Of a DNA stretch of 31,214 nt, positions 20,413-28,780 are shown in pieces; position 1 is the first letter of the stretch, and each line of letters starts with the position of its first letter. The stretch is from JACRPZ01 sp040758255 (GTDB lineage Bacteria; Nitrospirota; Thermodesulfovibrionia; UBA6902): contig JBFLVX010000009.1 of the NCBI GenBank assembly GCA_040758255.1, positions 1 to 31,214 of the forward strand, read 5' to 3'. The notes under the pieces were generated by a model. It ran no database searches, was not told where the DNA came from, and was given only the letters and a program-made list of their open reading frames with translations. A program made the translations under genes and the position numbers.

Positions 20413-20673
20413 TTATTTGGTTTTGTCTCTCTCAAAATTTTCAATGAATTGCCTGACCTGAATATCGAGATGAATACATTTTAGACCATCCATGCATTCT
20501 TCCGCCTCTTTCTTCTCAATATGAGTTGAAAGTTCATGCTGATCTTTTTTAAGCTTCACAACATATGCCTTCTTCTCCTTGCTGAAATCAATCGTCAAAG
20601 AGATACCGTGTTCACTCATCTCAGGATACATCTCCATCAACTTATCTTTCAGTCCGACAATTGTAAAACCCAT
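20413..20673 (-). CDS. Small hypothetical protein, 86 residues
   Basis: I do not recognise a family. The protein is charged, with a predicted alpha/beta pattern: a first helix LKDKLMEMYPEM, strands ISLTIDFS and AYVVKLKK, and a helical C-terminus with two cysteines in EECMDGLKC. No signal or membrane segment is seen. It has a strong GGAGGG ribosome-binding site and sits 14 bases upstream of the ferritin-like gene at 19961-20398, so the two are likely one transcript and it may serve the same iron or stress function. Confidence 0.7.
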   Translation of the reverse strand: MGFTIVGLKDKLMEMYPEMSEHGISLTIDFSKEKKAYVVKLKKDQHELSTHIEKKEAEECMDGLKCIHLDIQVRQFIENFERDKTK

Positions 20674-20714
20674 AAACCCTCCTTTTCGATTTTAAGTTAC
20701 CCTGAAAAATGTAT

Positions 20715-21152
20715 TTAAATAGTCTCAATATATTCATCAATCTCGTTCCTGAATTTTGTGAGCATGCCGCTGACAGCGTCAATTAGAACCTTCAGATCAT
20801 CCGGTTTTATATTGAATATATATGAATAGATAAAAAAGTTCCGGAAGGCAAGATATCTTGTGAGGATCTGGTAAAGGTCAGGTGGCAGTATGCCTATTTC
20901 ATTGGCTTTTTTAAGGACCTTTTCGTGCCATTCCGGCGAGTCTTTTGTATCAAGCCTGTCATATACGAGCATCTGCTTCAGAATATTCTCAACCCCTCCG
21001 TATATGTTTACGATAAAAGCCGCTGCCGCCGCCTGCTCTGAAAGCGTATACTCGGACTTATCAGGCTTACTGAGGGAGAAAAGCTCCCCTTTTATTCTCT
21101 CAATATTGACAAACTCCTCATCACAGTATTTTTTAAGCTCTTCTATTGTCAT
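20715..21152 (-). CDS. HepT-like domain protein without a visible antitoxin
   Basis: A 145-residue helical protein with the HepT-type helix bundle. The family RNase motif RNxxxHxY appears as R104-N105-FFI-Y109-S-Y111: the histidine is replaced by tyrosine while the last tyrosine stays. In the MNT/HepT systems this motif is the RNase centre and its tyrosine the target of AMPylation by MNT. No nucleotidyltransferase gene adjoins it; neighbours are UbiB and the small hypothetical protein. It may be a domesticated or inactive relative. An AGGAGG precedes the ATG. Confidence 0.7.
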   Translation of the reverse strand: MTIEELKKYCDEEFVNIERIKGELFSLSKPDKSEYTLSEQAAAAAFIVNIYGGVENILKQMLVYDRLDTKDSPEWHEKVLKKANEIGILPPDLYQILTRYLAFRNFFIYSYIFNIKPDDLKVLIDAVSGMLTKFRNEIDEYIETI

Positions 21153-21185
21153 GCTTTGTCCTCCTTTGCGTCTCTGTGCCTTTTT

Positions 21186-22898
21186 TTAAAGCCTTCCAGA
21201 CTTTATGATTGATATCAGAAGTCTTATCCCAAGCAAAAACGCCACTAAAAACCCTACAGCACCTATGGCCGGCAGCCCCCAGATCCTTCCGCCGATGTCA
21301 ATGTTTGATTGTATAAGCATTGACGAACCCATTATTATTGCCGCAACAATTATGCTGAACGCCAGGCGGTTGCTTGAACGGTCTATGTCCCTTATTAAAT
21401 TATCCATGCCTATGGGATTGATATTAAAATTCACCTCGTCCCTTATGGTCTTTCTTAAGAGCCTGTTTATCTGTCTCGGCGTATCGAACAAAAGACGGCT
21501 CATATCAAAGACGTTCTCTTTTGCCTTGCCAAAGATGCTCTCTGGACTCAGCCGTTTTTTTATGAGTTTTGCCGCATAAGGCTCTGCCGCGGTCACCGCG
21601 TTAAAATTAGGGTCAAGCTGCCTTCCTATGTTATCGAGCATCATTATTGTTTTATTTATCAGCATCAATTCAGAAGGGACCTTCAGCCCGTGTTTAATGA
21701 CAAGATGCGTAAAGAGCTCAAGATATTCGGAGAAATTTATTTCTGAAATGGTAAGGTCATAAAGAGGCTCAACAATATCAACAAGGTCTCTCTTCAAAGC
21801 CCTCTTGAACTCTTCGAGGTCCACATCGCCTGCCACCAGCCCCATATCTATATATATATCAATAAGGGCGTCAAATTTTTTATTGTAAAGCGCGATGAAA
21901 GCGCCGGCAACGTTCTCCATCATCTCCGGCGTCAGCCGCCCGGCTATTCCAAAATCCATTAATCCGAGTTTGCCATCCGGCATTACAAAGATATTGCCGG
22001 GATGAGGGTCTGCGTGAAAGAACCTGTCCTCGAAGATCATCTTGAAATAAGCGTTAACTCCCTTTTTAGCTATTTCTTGTCTGTCTATTCCAAAGGCGTC
22101 TATCCCGCTTATATTATCTATCCTGACGCCCTCAAACCTCTCCATTACAATCACTCTTTCAGATAACAGATGAGGATAGATCAGAGGGATGCAGACATTC
22201 TCGTCTCCTGCGAAGTTTCTCTTGAACCGCTCCGCGTTTTTTGCCTCGGCAAAGAAATCCAGCTCCTTCTTTACTGTTTTCGAGAATTCAGTAACAATGC
22301 CCTCAGGGTCAAAGAACTTGCTCTCAGGAATGTATCTGCTCATAAGACGTGCTATAAGGCTCAAAATCGCCAGGTCGTTTTGGATAATTTCAAGGATATC
22401 AGGCCTCTGCACCTTTACTACCACTTTTTCACCGGTCTTTAAAACTGCGTTATGCACCTGAGCTATAGAGGCGGCTGCAACAGGCGCGCCCTCAAAATAC
22501 GAGAATACGTCATTAAGCGATATGCCGAGTTCGGACTCTATTATCTGCACCGCCTTCTCAGAGGGGAACGGAGAAACCTTGTCCTGAAGTTTTTTAAATT
22601 CATCCGCATATTCAGCGGTTATAAGATCAGGCCTTGAGGATAGTATCTGGGCAAGTTTTATAAAGGAAGGGCCAAGTTCGCTGAAGACGATCTTCAGCCT
22701 TTCAGGGATGGTATGCTTCTCAAGCTTCTCCCATCTGTTGAAGAGTTTTAATCTTGTGCTCAAAGGGACAAAACGCTGCAGATTTAGCTGCTCTATGAAC
22801 TGCCCGAAACCATGCCTGAGGAAGACCCTGACTATCTCTCTTATTCTCTTGATATTCTTATATGTCTGCCAGAATCTTAACAGCCCTGATATAGCCAT
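21186..22898 (-). CDS. ubiB: UbiB/AarF (ABC1/ADCK) family atypical kinase
   Basis: A 570-residue UbiB-family protein: GPSFIKLAQILSSRPDLI (76-93) at the KxGQ position, A-rich loop VAAASIAQVHNA, VVVKVQRP with the ATP-side lysine, HADPHPGNIF as the catalytic-loop equivalent, and DFGIAGRL as the metal-binding DFG. Two C-terminal membrane helices anchor it (LAFSIIVAAIIMGSSMLI and LPAIGAVGFLVAFLLGIRLLI). The invariant glycine of KxGQ is alanine here (K81-L-A-Q84). The family supports biosynthesis of isoprenoid quinones. It lies downstream of the phasin-like gene, separated by about 60 bases. Confidence 0.92.
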   Translation of the reverse strand: MAISGLLRFWQTYKNIKRIREIVRVFLRHGFGQFIEQLNLQRFVPLSTRLKLFNRWEKLEKHTIPERLKIVFSELGPSFIKLAQILSSRPDLITAEYADEFKKLQDKVSPFPSEKAVQIIESELGISLNDVFSYFEGAPVAAASIAQVHNAVLKTGEKVVVKVQRPDILEIIQNDLAILSLIARLMSRYIPESKFFDPEGIVTEFSKTVKKELDFFAEAKNAERFKRNFAGDENVCIPLIYPHLLSERVIVMERFEGVRIDNISGIDAFGIDRQEIAKKGVNAYFKMIFEDRFFHADPHPGNIFVMPDGKLGLMDFGIAGRLTPEMMENVAGAFIALYNKKFDALIDIYIDMGLVAGDVDLEEFKRALKRDLVDIVEPLYDLTISEINFSEYLELFTHLVIKHGLKVPSELMLINKTIMMLDNIGRQLDPNFNAVTAAEPYAAKLIKKRLSPESIFGKAKENVFDMSRLLFDTPRQINRLLRKTIRDEVNFNINPIGMDNLIRDIDRSSNRLAFSIIVAAIIMGSSMLIQSNIDIGGRIWGLPAIGAVGFLVAFLLGIRLLISIIKSGRL

Positions 22899-22959
22899 AG
22901 GAATTATCCGTTGACGATGATCGTTTTATAATTGCCGCTGCATGTCAGGCGAAGAAGCA

Positions 22960-23259
22960 TCACTTCTCAAACTTCTTGACCATCTCCGAAAGAGCTTCTA
23001 CTTTCTTGTTAAGCTCGTCAAACTCTTTTCTCGTCGGGAAATTGATCTTCTCCACGGCTTTGCTCACAAGGTCCTTTATGCTCTTGTCAAATTCATCTTT
23101 TGTAGCGCCCGCCTTCTCAGACCACTCTTTAATGAGCTTTGCGCCCTGAGTCTCGCTCAATTCACCCTTTTGAACAAGCTCATCAACAAACTCCTTTGTC
23201 TTCTCCTGCACGCCGAGCCCTGCCATCAAAGCCTTCTGCACAACCTCTAAAAGTGACAT
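22960..23259 (-). CDS. Phasin-like coiled-coil protein
   Basis: A 99-residue protein with the layout of small phasin/PhaF-N family members (PF05597-like): MSLLEVVQKALMAGLGVQEKTKEFVDELVQKGELSE, a middle amphipathic stretch and a C-terminal heptad-like coiled coil (EFDELNKKVEALSEMVKKFE). Some members coat PHA granules, but in bacteria without PHA genes the same fold often sits beside ubiB, as here. It may help a lipid-binding process together with UbiB. A GGAGG precedes the ATG, and alaS ends 20 bases upstream. Confidence 0.78.
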   Translation of the reverse strand: MSLLEVVQKALMAGLGVQEKTKEFVDELVQKGELSETQGAKLIKEWSEKAGATKDEFDKSIKDLVSKAVEKINFPTRKEFDELNKKVEALSEMVKKFEK

Positions 23260-23279
23260 GATATCCTCCTTGTTATTAT

Positions 23280-25919
23280 TCAGATTGCCTTCTGTTTCAT
23301 CTGTTCTTTAACTATCTCAATAACAGAGCTGACCGCCTTATCAAGCCCTTCAACATCTTTAGTGCCTCCCTGCGCCATGTCAGCCCTGCCGCCGCCTTTG
23401 CCGCCTGTAACCTCTTTAAGTATCTCCCCGGCGTTAAATCTTGAAACCAGATCTTTTGTGACTACGGAGACGTATGATACCTGGCCGTTATTGGCAGCGC
23501 CCAGGAATATGATCCCTGAGCCTATCTTGTCCCGCAATGTATCCGCAAGGTTTCGCAGAGTCTTCATGTCCGCACCATCGAGTTTCTGAACAAGGACTTT
23601 GACGCCGTCAATATCTTGAGCCGCGTCAAGCAGAGAGCCTGAGCTTTTAGCCGCTGCTTTGCCTCTCATCTTCTCAAGCTCTTTTTCAAGCAGCCTGTTA
23701 TCCGCAGTAACTTTTTGAACCCTTTCCGAAACACTAAGTTCAGCCACCTTCAATATTCCGGCGGCCTTCTTCAACTCATCCTCTCTCTGTTTTATGTACT
23801 CAAGGGATGAAAATCCGGTAAGGGCCTCTATCCTCCTTACTCCCGCTGCAACGCTTCCCTCAGAGATTATTTTGAACGTCCCTATCTCACCGGTTGCGCG
23901 GCAGTGCGTGCCGCCGCAGAGTTCGGCGGAATAATCTCCGGCCCTGACAGCCCTCACCTCTAATCCGTACTTCTCGCCGAACAGGGCTGTCACGCCTTTT
24001 GAGACAGCATTGTCAAGCGTTGTCAATTCAATGTCAACGGGCAGATTTTCAAGAATCTTCTCATTGACGAACTGCTCGACTTCCTGCAGCTCCTTCTCCT
24101 GCACAGCGTAGAAATGGTTGAAGTCAAATCTCAGCCTTTCAGAAGAGACAAGGGAGCCTGCCTGCTTGATATGATCCCCTAAAACATCCCTTAAAGCTCT
24201 ATGAAGGAGATGAGTCGCTGTATGATTGCGCATAACAGCCCTTCTCCTGCTCTCATCAACAGACGCCTTTACAGACATCCCACTCTTTATGACGCCTTTC
24301 TTTACATCTCCAAAATGTATTATCAAATTGTTGACCTTCTTGGTATTGGTTACTTCAACCTTCAGGCCGTCAGCCTTTATAATCCCCTGGTCTCCGACCT
24401 GTCCTCCGGATTCACCGTAGAACGGGGTGCTGTCAAGTATTATCTCGACTGCGTCGCCCTCTCTTGCTTCATCTGTAAATTTCCCGCCTTTTATCAATAC
24501 CCTGACAGACGACTCTGCCTTAAGGGTCTCATAACCTTTAAATTCTGTCTGCGTTATCTTTCTTGACGCCTCTTTATAGATGCCGGCGGTTCCTTCTTCA
24601 GCCCCGACCCATGAGGCCCTCGCCTTCTTCTTCTGAGCCTCCATCTCTCCGTCAAACCCCTCTTCGTCAATTTGGAGCGCGTTGTCCTTCGCAATATCCC
24701 GCGCAAGGTCAAGAGGAAAGCCGTATGTATCATACAGTTTAAATAATTCGGAGCCAGGTATCATATCTTTGCCTGATGATTTGATCTCATCAACAAGCCT
24801 GTTGATTATAGCCATGCCTGAAGTTAGCGTATGCGCAAACCTCTCCTCCTCAAATCTGAGATGATCCCTGCTCACCTTGGCATTCTCAAGGAGTTCGGGA
24901 TAAGGCTCTGACATTATTTCATGGATGCGGTCAAGCACGTTATATAAGAAAGGCTCTTCAATGCCAAGCATATAGCCGTGCCTTGCAGCCCTCCTTATTA
25001 TCCTCCTCAGCACATAGCCCCTGCCTTCGTTGGAGGGCGTCAGGCCTTCACTAAGCACAAAGGCCGCTGACCTTATATGGTCTGCTATTACGCGCATGGA
25101 GACATCTGATGAATGGCCGGCGCCGTACCTCTTGCCTGAAATATCCTCAACCCTTTTGATGAGCGGGAGAAAAAGGTCAGTATCAAAGTTACACTTCTTG
25201 CCCTGAAGCACAGACGAAAGCCTTTCGAGCCCCATTCCCGTATCAATACTCGGCTTAGGTAATGGAGTAAGTTTGCCTGACTGATCCCTGTTGTACTGCA
25301 TGAAGACAAGGTTCCATATCTCAAGATACCTGTCGCAGTCGCATCCTATCCGGCAACCGGGCTTGCCGCAGCCGACATCCTCTCCCTGATCAACCAATAT
25401 CTCGGAGCATGGGCCGCACGGCCCAGTATCGCCCATCTGCCAGAAGTTGTCTTTTTCCCCGAGCCTGTAGATCCTTCCTGCTGAAACACCTACGTGATTC
25501 TTCCATATCTCTTCCGCCTCATCATCTTTTTCATAGACAGTAACGTAGAGCTTCTCAGTCGGCAGTTTAGCCCATTCCGTAAGAAACTCCCATGCCCATT
25601 CGGATGCCTCTTTTTTGAAGTAGTCACCAAAGGAGAAGTTCCCCAACATCTCAAAGAAGGTATGATGCCTTGCTGTCCTGCCGACATTCTCAAGATCATT
25701 GTGCTTGCCGCCTGCTCTGAGACACTTCTGGACAGTAACAGCGCGTTTGTAGAATCTTGTCTCGTCGCCAAGAAATACGGATTTGAACTGCACCATGCCT
25801 GCATTCGTGAATAGAAGCGTGGGATCGTCCTGCGGAATAAGAGGCGAACTCGGCAGTCGCTCATGCCCCTTCTTTCTGAAGAAGTCAATAAAAAGTTCTC
25901 TTATCTCATTACTGTTCAT
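23280..25919 (-). CDS. alaS: Alanine-tRNA ligase
   Basis: An 879-residue AlaRS of full length. The class II catalytic domain starts with RELFIDFFRKKGHERLPSS and includes the GDTGPCGPCSEI motif. The editing domain has zinc ligands H566 and H570 (HTATH) and C668 and H672 (CGGTH). A C-Ala oligomerisation region ends in GGKGGGRADMAQGG. An insertion in the catalytic domain has many cysteines (CGKPGCRIGCDCD), as in other bacterial AlaRS. It charges tRNA-Ala and clears mischarged serine and glycine. The ATG has no ribosome-binding site. Upstream is the 185-bp palindrome, where its promoter must lie. Confidence 0.97.
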   Translation of the reverse strand: MNSNEIRELFIDFFRKKGHERLPSSPLIPQDDPTLLFTNAGMVQFKSVFLGDETRFYKRAVTVQKCLRAGGKHNDLENVGRTARHHTFFEMLGNFSFGDYFKKEASEWAWEFLTEWAKLPTEKLYVTVYEKDDEAEEIWKNHVGVSAGRIYRLGEKDNFWQMGDTGPCGPCSEILVDQGEDVGCGKPGCRIGCDCDRYLEIWNLVFMQYNRDQSGKLTPLPKPSIDTGMGLERLSSVLQGKKCNFDTDLFLPLIKRVEDISGKRYGAGHSSDVSMRVIADHIRSAAFVLSEGLTPSNEGRGYVLRRIIRRAARHGYMLGIEEPFLYNVLDRIHEIMSEPYPELLENAKVSRDHLRFEEERFAHTLTSGMAIINRLVDEIKSSGKDMIPGSELFKLYDTYGFPLDLARDIAKDNALQIDEEGFDGEMEAQKKKARASWVGAEEGTAGIYKEASRKITQTEFKGYETLKAESSVRVLIKGGKFTDEAREGDAVEIILDSTPFYGESGGQVGDQGIIKADGLKVEVTNTKKVNNLIIHFGDVKKGVIKSGMSVKASVDESRRRAVMRNHTATHLLHRALRDVLGDHIKQAGSLVSSERLRFDFNHFYAVQEKELQEVEQFVNEKILENLPVDIELTTLDNAVSKGVTALFGEKYGLEVRAVRAGDYSAELCGGTHCRATGEIGTFKIISEGSVAAGVRRIEALTGFSSLEYIKQREDELKKAAGILKVAELSVSERVQKVTADNRLLEKELEKMRGKAAAKSSGSLLDAAQDIDGVKVLVQKLDGADMKTLRNLADTLRDKIGSGIIFLGAANNGQVSYVSVVTKDLVSRFNAGEILKEVTGGKGGGRADMAQGGTKDVEGLDKAVSSVIEIVKEQMKQKAI

Positions 25920-25935
25920 ACGTTAACCAAAAAAT

Positions 25936-26120
25936 GTATTAAGAAAAATGCAGGTGTTGTGAAAACAGATAATTCTCGATACCTCAGCTGCAATATTAAC
26001 CAACCTGAGCGTACACTCTATTTAATTAAAATCCTCTGCATATTATTTCAATAAATTCATCGAGTTAATTATCTGATTGAACAATATCTGCATTTTTCAA
26101 GTTCATTAACTATTTAATAC
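25936..26120. repeat. Large nested inverted repeat filling the recX-alaS gap
   Basis: Three arm pairs face each other in order: GTATTAA (25936-25942) with TTAATAC (26114-26120); GAAAAATGCAG (25943-25953) with its exact complement at 26088-26098; and the 15-base arm 25966-25980 with 26059-26075, which pairs with only a two-base bulge. The two 12-base segments between the second and third arms are also partly complementary (7 of 12). The right side has about 15 extra bases before the outer arm. The loop (25981-26058) is AT-rich. It contains no coding frame of note. The outer left arm includes the TAATAC box that is the best -10 candidate for alaS. Confidence 0.75.
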
Positions 26121-26131
26121 TTTTGAAGCGG

Positions 26132-26611
26132 TTATAAATCCAAAGATTGGATAGTCTTATTGATTACATCGGCCCGAACGCCTCTGCGCTGAAGCATGCC
26201 TGACAACCTGCGTTTTATAACATCAGCAGGATGTCTTCTCAGAGTTCCCAGTTTCCTATCAATTATTCTCTGCGCAGCGTCCATCTCCATATCTTTTGTA
26301 TGGACTGAGAGCGTTTTATTTATCAGCTCTTTCCCTATCCCTTGTTTTGAGAGAAAAAATTCGATGCCCCTCCTGCCGAGGTTTTTTCTTTCAAGGGCGT
26401 AACTGAAAAGCTCCTTTGCAAGGGTCTCATCTTTAATTAAACCCGCTTCCTCTAAAAATAATATTGCGTTGTTTGTCTGCTCTTCATTAAAGCCCTTCCT
26501 GATAAGCCTTGCAAGCATCTCCTTCCGGCTTCTTGCCCGGTAACTGAGAAGTTTCAGCGCGTAGCTTCTTGCTTCAGCCGGAGAACCTTTCAATTTCAGG
26601 GCCCTTCTCAT
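26132..26611 (-). CDS. recX: RecX, regulator of RecA
   Basis: A protein of about 159 residues with three-helix RecX repeats: YALKLLSYRARSRKEMLARLIRKGF, the next repeat AILFLEEAGLIKDETLAKELFSYALERKNLGRRGIEFFLSKQGI, and a last GMLQRRGVRADVI. RecX binds the RecA filament and limits its activity. I place the start at the ATG at 26611, which overlaps the end of pilT by 38 bases. Two other in-frame ATG codons at 26638 and 26644 would overlap by 65 or 71. No start has a good ribosome-binding site, so coupling to pilT is probable. recA lies two genes upstream in the same direction. Confidence 0.87.
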   Translation of the reverse strand: MRRALKLKGSPAEARSYALKLLSYRARSRKEMLARLIRKGFNEEQTNNAILFLEEAGLIKDETLAKELFSYALERKNLGRRGIEFFLSKQGIGKELINKTLSVHTKDMEMDAAQRIIDRKLGTLRRHPADVIKRRLSGMLQRRGVRADVINKTIQSLDL

Positions 26612-27725
26612 TCTTAAAGAATTCTTCACCGGATTCATAAACATCTTTTGTTGACTGAATCCCTTTGATCATAAGGGCAAAATCATTCGGTTTTGTAGCC
26701 CGGCTCAGGGCATCTTCGTAAGTTATAAGCCCCTTCCTGAAGAGGCCTATAAGAGATTGATCAAATGTCTGCATACCGTACTGGCTGTAGCCGTCTGCAA
26801 TAGCATCATGAATAAGCTTTGTCTTGTCAGCGTCCTCTATGCAGCTCTTTATTCTCTCGGTAGCTATAAGCACTTCAACCGCGGGCACCCGGCCCTTTCC
26901 ATCAGCCATTGGAACCAGCCTCTGGGATATTATCGCCTTGAGAACCGAGGCAAGCTGAAGCCTTATCTGATTGTGCTGATAAGGAGGAAAGACGGTTATA
27001 ATTCTGTTTATCGTCTCAGTCGCATCAACAGTGTGAAGGGTGCTTAAAACAAGATGCCCTGTCTCAGCCGCGGTTATTGATGTCTGAATAGTCTCAAAAT
27101 CACGCATCTCACCGACAAGGATCACATCAGGGTCCTGCCTCAGGGCGGCCCTCAGCGCCTTGCTGAATGACTCGGTGTCAGCGCCGATCTCTCTCTGGTT
27201 GATAACGCTGTTCTTGTCCCTGTGCAGATACTCGATGGGGTCTTCAATAGTGATGACATGATCTGTCTTATGTGTATTTATGTAATCAACCATCATTGCC
27301 AGTGTAGTGGATTTACCGCTTCCGGTAGTCCCTGTTACAAGGATAAGCCCCCTCGGCTCCATAGCGATCTTTCTTAAAACAACCGGCAGGTGCAGTTCCT
27401 CTAAATCCAGAGGCTTCATAGGGACAACCCTGAAGACAATGCTTGTGGTCCCCCTCTGGCTGAAACCGTTGCATCTGAACCTTCCAAGTCCGGGGATGCT
27501 GTAAGAGAGGTCAATATCGTTTTTGCGCTGAAAAAGCTCTTTTTGAGCATCGGTCATAACAGCCGCAGCCATACTTTTGGTGTCTTCTGAGGTGAGCCTG
27601 TTCTCATCCTCCATAGGGGTAAGTCTTCCGTTGATCCTCGCAACAGGCTTGTTGCCCGCCTTTATGATAAGGTCGGACGCATTCATCTGCATAGCCTTCT
27701 TCAGGAGATAATTAATATCCGGCAT
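26574..27725 (-). CDS. pilT: PilT/PilU-family twitching-motility ATPase
   Basis: A 383-residue retraction ATPase. It has an N-terminal PAS-like domain with SDLIIKAGNKPVARINGRL, Walker A GTTGSGKS (132-139), Asp box ITIEDPIEYLH, Walker B DPDVILVGEMRD, and His box GHLVLSTLHT. The C-terminal AIRNLIRE motif of canonical PilT is replaced by ATERIKSCIEDADKT, followed by YGMQTFDQSL. The protein may therefore be a PilU-like or second PilT paralogue. It powers depolymerisation of type IV pili. A GGAGG precedes the ATG; recA ends 12 bases upstream and recX overlaps the 3' end, making a recA-pilT-recX operon. Confidence 0.92.
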   Translation of the reverse strand: MPDINYLLKKAMQMNASDLIIKAGNKPVARINGRLTPMEDENRLTSEDTKSMAAAVMTDAQKELFQRKNDIDLSYSIPGLGRFRCNGFSQRGTTSIVFRVVPMKPLDLEELHLPVVLRKIAMEPRGLILVTGTTGSGKSTTLAMMVDYINTHKTDHVITIEDPIEYLHRDKNSVINQREIGADTESFSKALRAALRQDPDVILVGEMRDFETIQTSITAAETGHLVLSTLHTVDATETINRIITVFPPYQHNQIRLQLASVLKAIISQRLVPMADGKGRVPAVEVLIATERIKSCIEDADKTKLIHDAIADGYSQYGMQTFDQSLIGLFRKGLITYEDALSRATKPNDFALMIKGIQSTKDVYESGEEFFKNEKGPEIERFSG

Positions 27726-27737
27726 AAGGCCTCCCTC

Positions 27738-28739
27738 TTAACTCTTTTTTTGTAAGTTAAACGCCTCAAGTATCTTTGATTCAATCTCAATGGCCATTTC
27801 AGGGTTTGATTTCAGATACTGCTTTGTGTTCTCCCTTCCCTGCCCTATGCGGGTTCCGTTATATGAGTACCAGGCCCCGGACTTTTCTATAATCCCCTTA
27901 TCCGCCCCAAGATCAATTATTTCACCGGCCCTTGAAATCCCCTCATTAAAGTATATATCAAATTCAGCCTGTTTAAAAGGAGGAGCCACCTTATTCTTGA
28001 CGACCTTCACGCGAACCCTGCTGCCGACCGCCTCCTGTTCGCTCTTTATGCTCTCAATCCTCCTGATATCAAGCCTTACAGAGGCATAAAATTTCAGCGC
28101 GTTGCCGCCGGACGTGGTCTCAGGATTCCCGAACATGACCCCGATCTTCATCCTTATCTGATTGATAAATATAACCGTGGTCTGGCTTTTTGAAATTGCA
28201 GAGGTTAGTTTTCTCATCGCCTGGCTCATTAGCCTTGCCTGAAGACCCGGAAGGCTGTCGCCCATATCCCCTTCAATCTCCGCTCGCGGCACAAGGGCTG
28301 CAACCGAATCCACAACAACAATATCAAGCGCACCACTTCTTACCAGTGTTTCGGTTACTTCAAGAGCCTGTTCGCCTGTGTCAGGTTGGCTTATAAGAAG
28401 GTCCCGCACATTTACGCCTATCTTCTCCGCATAAGCAACATCGAGCGCGTGCTCCGCATCAATAAAAGCGGCCCCGCCACCTGCTTTTTGCGCCTGAGCA
28501 ACAGCATTCAGGGCAAGGGTTGTCTTTCCCGATGACTCGGGACCGTAAATCTCAATGACCCTGCCCCTTGGAAATCCTCCAACGCCAAGCGCAATATCAA
28601 GGCCGATAGAGCCTGTGGGAATAACGGCAATCTCAGGATTTCCTTCTGAGCCTAACCGCATTATTGAGCCTTTCCCGAACTGTTTCTCTATCTGTGAAAT
28701 AGCCGCTTCAAGCGCCTTTGTGCGATCCTTATCAGACAT
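27738..28739 (-). CDS. recA: Recombinase A
   Basis: A 333-residue RecA with Walker A GPESSGKT (66-73), the N-terminal QIEKQFGKGSIMRLG, the DNA-binding loops following DSVAALVPRAEIEGDMGD and in IRMKIGVMFGNPETTSGGNALKFYASVR, and a short acidic-poor C-terminus (ILEAFNLQKKS). It forms filaments on single-stranded DNA, catalyses strand exchange and activates LexA cleavage. The ribosome-binding site is GGAGGAGG. No SOS box is evident in the 41 bases upstream; transcription may come from the OsmC side or from within thpR. Confidence 0.97.
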   Translation of the reverse strand: MSDKDRTKALEAAISQIEKQFGKGSIMRLGSEGNPEIAVIPTGSIGLDIALGVGGFPRGRVIEIYGPESSGKTTLALNAVAQAQKAGGGAAFIDAEHALDVAYAEKIGVNVRDLLISQPDTGEQALEVTETLVRSGALDIVVVDSVAALVPRAEIEGDMGDSLPGLQARLMSQAMRKLTSAISKSQTTVIFINQIRMKIGVMFGNPETTSGGNALKFYASVRLDIRRIESIKSEQEAVGSRVRVKVVKNKVAPPFKQAEFDIYFNEGISRAGEIIDLGADKGIIEKSGAWYSYNGTRIGQGRENTKQYLKSNPEMAIEIESKILEAFNLQKKS

Positions 28740-28780
28740 GTTGCCTCCTCCTTATGTATATCTTTATTGATTTATTATTT

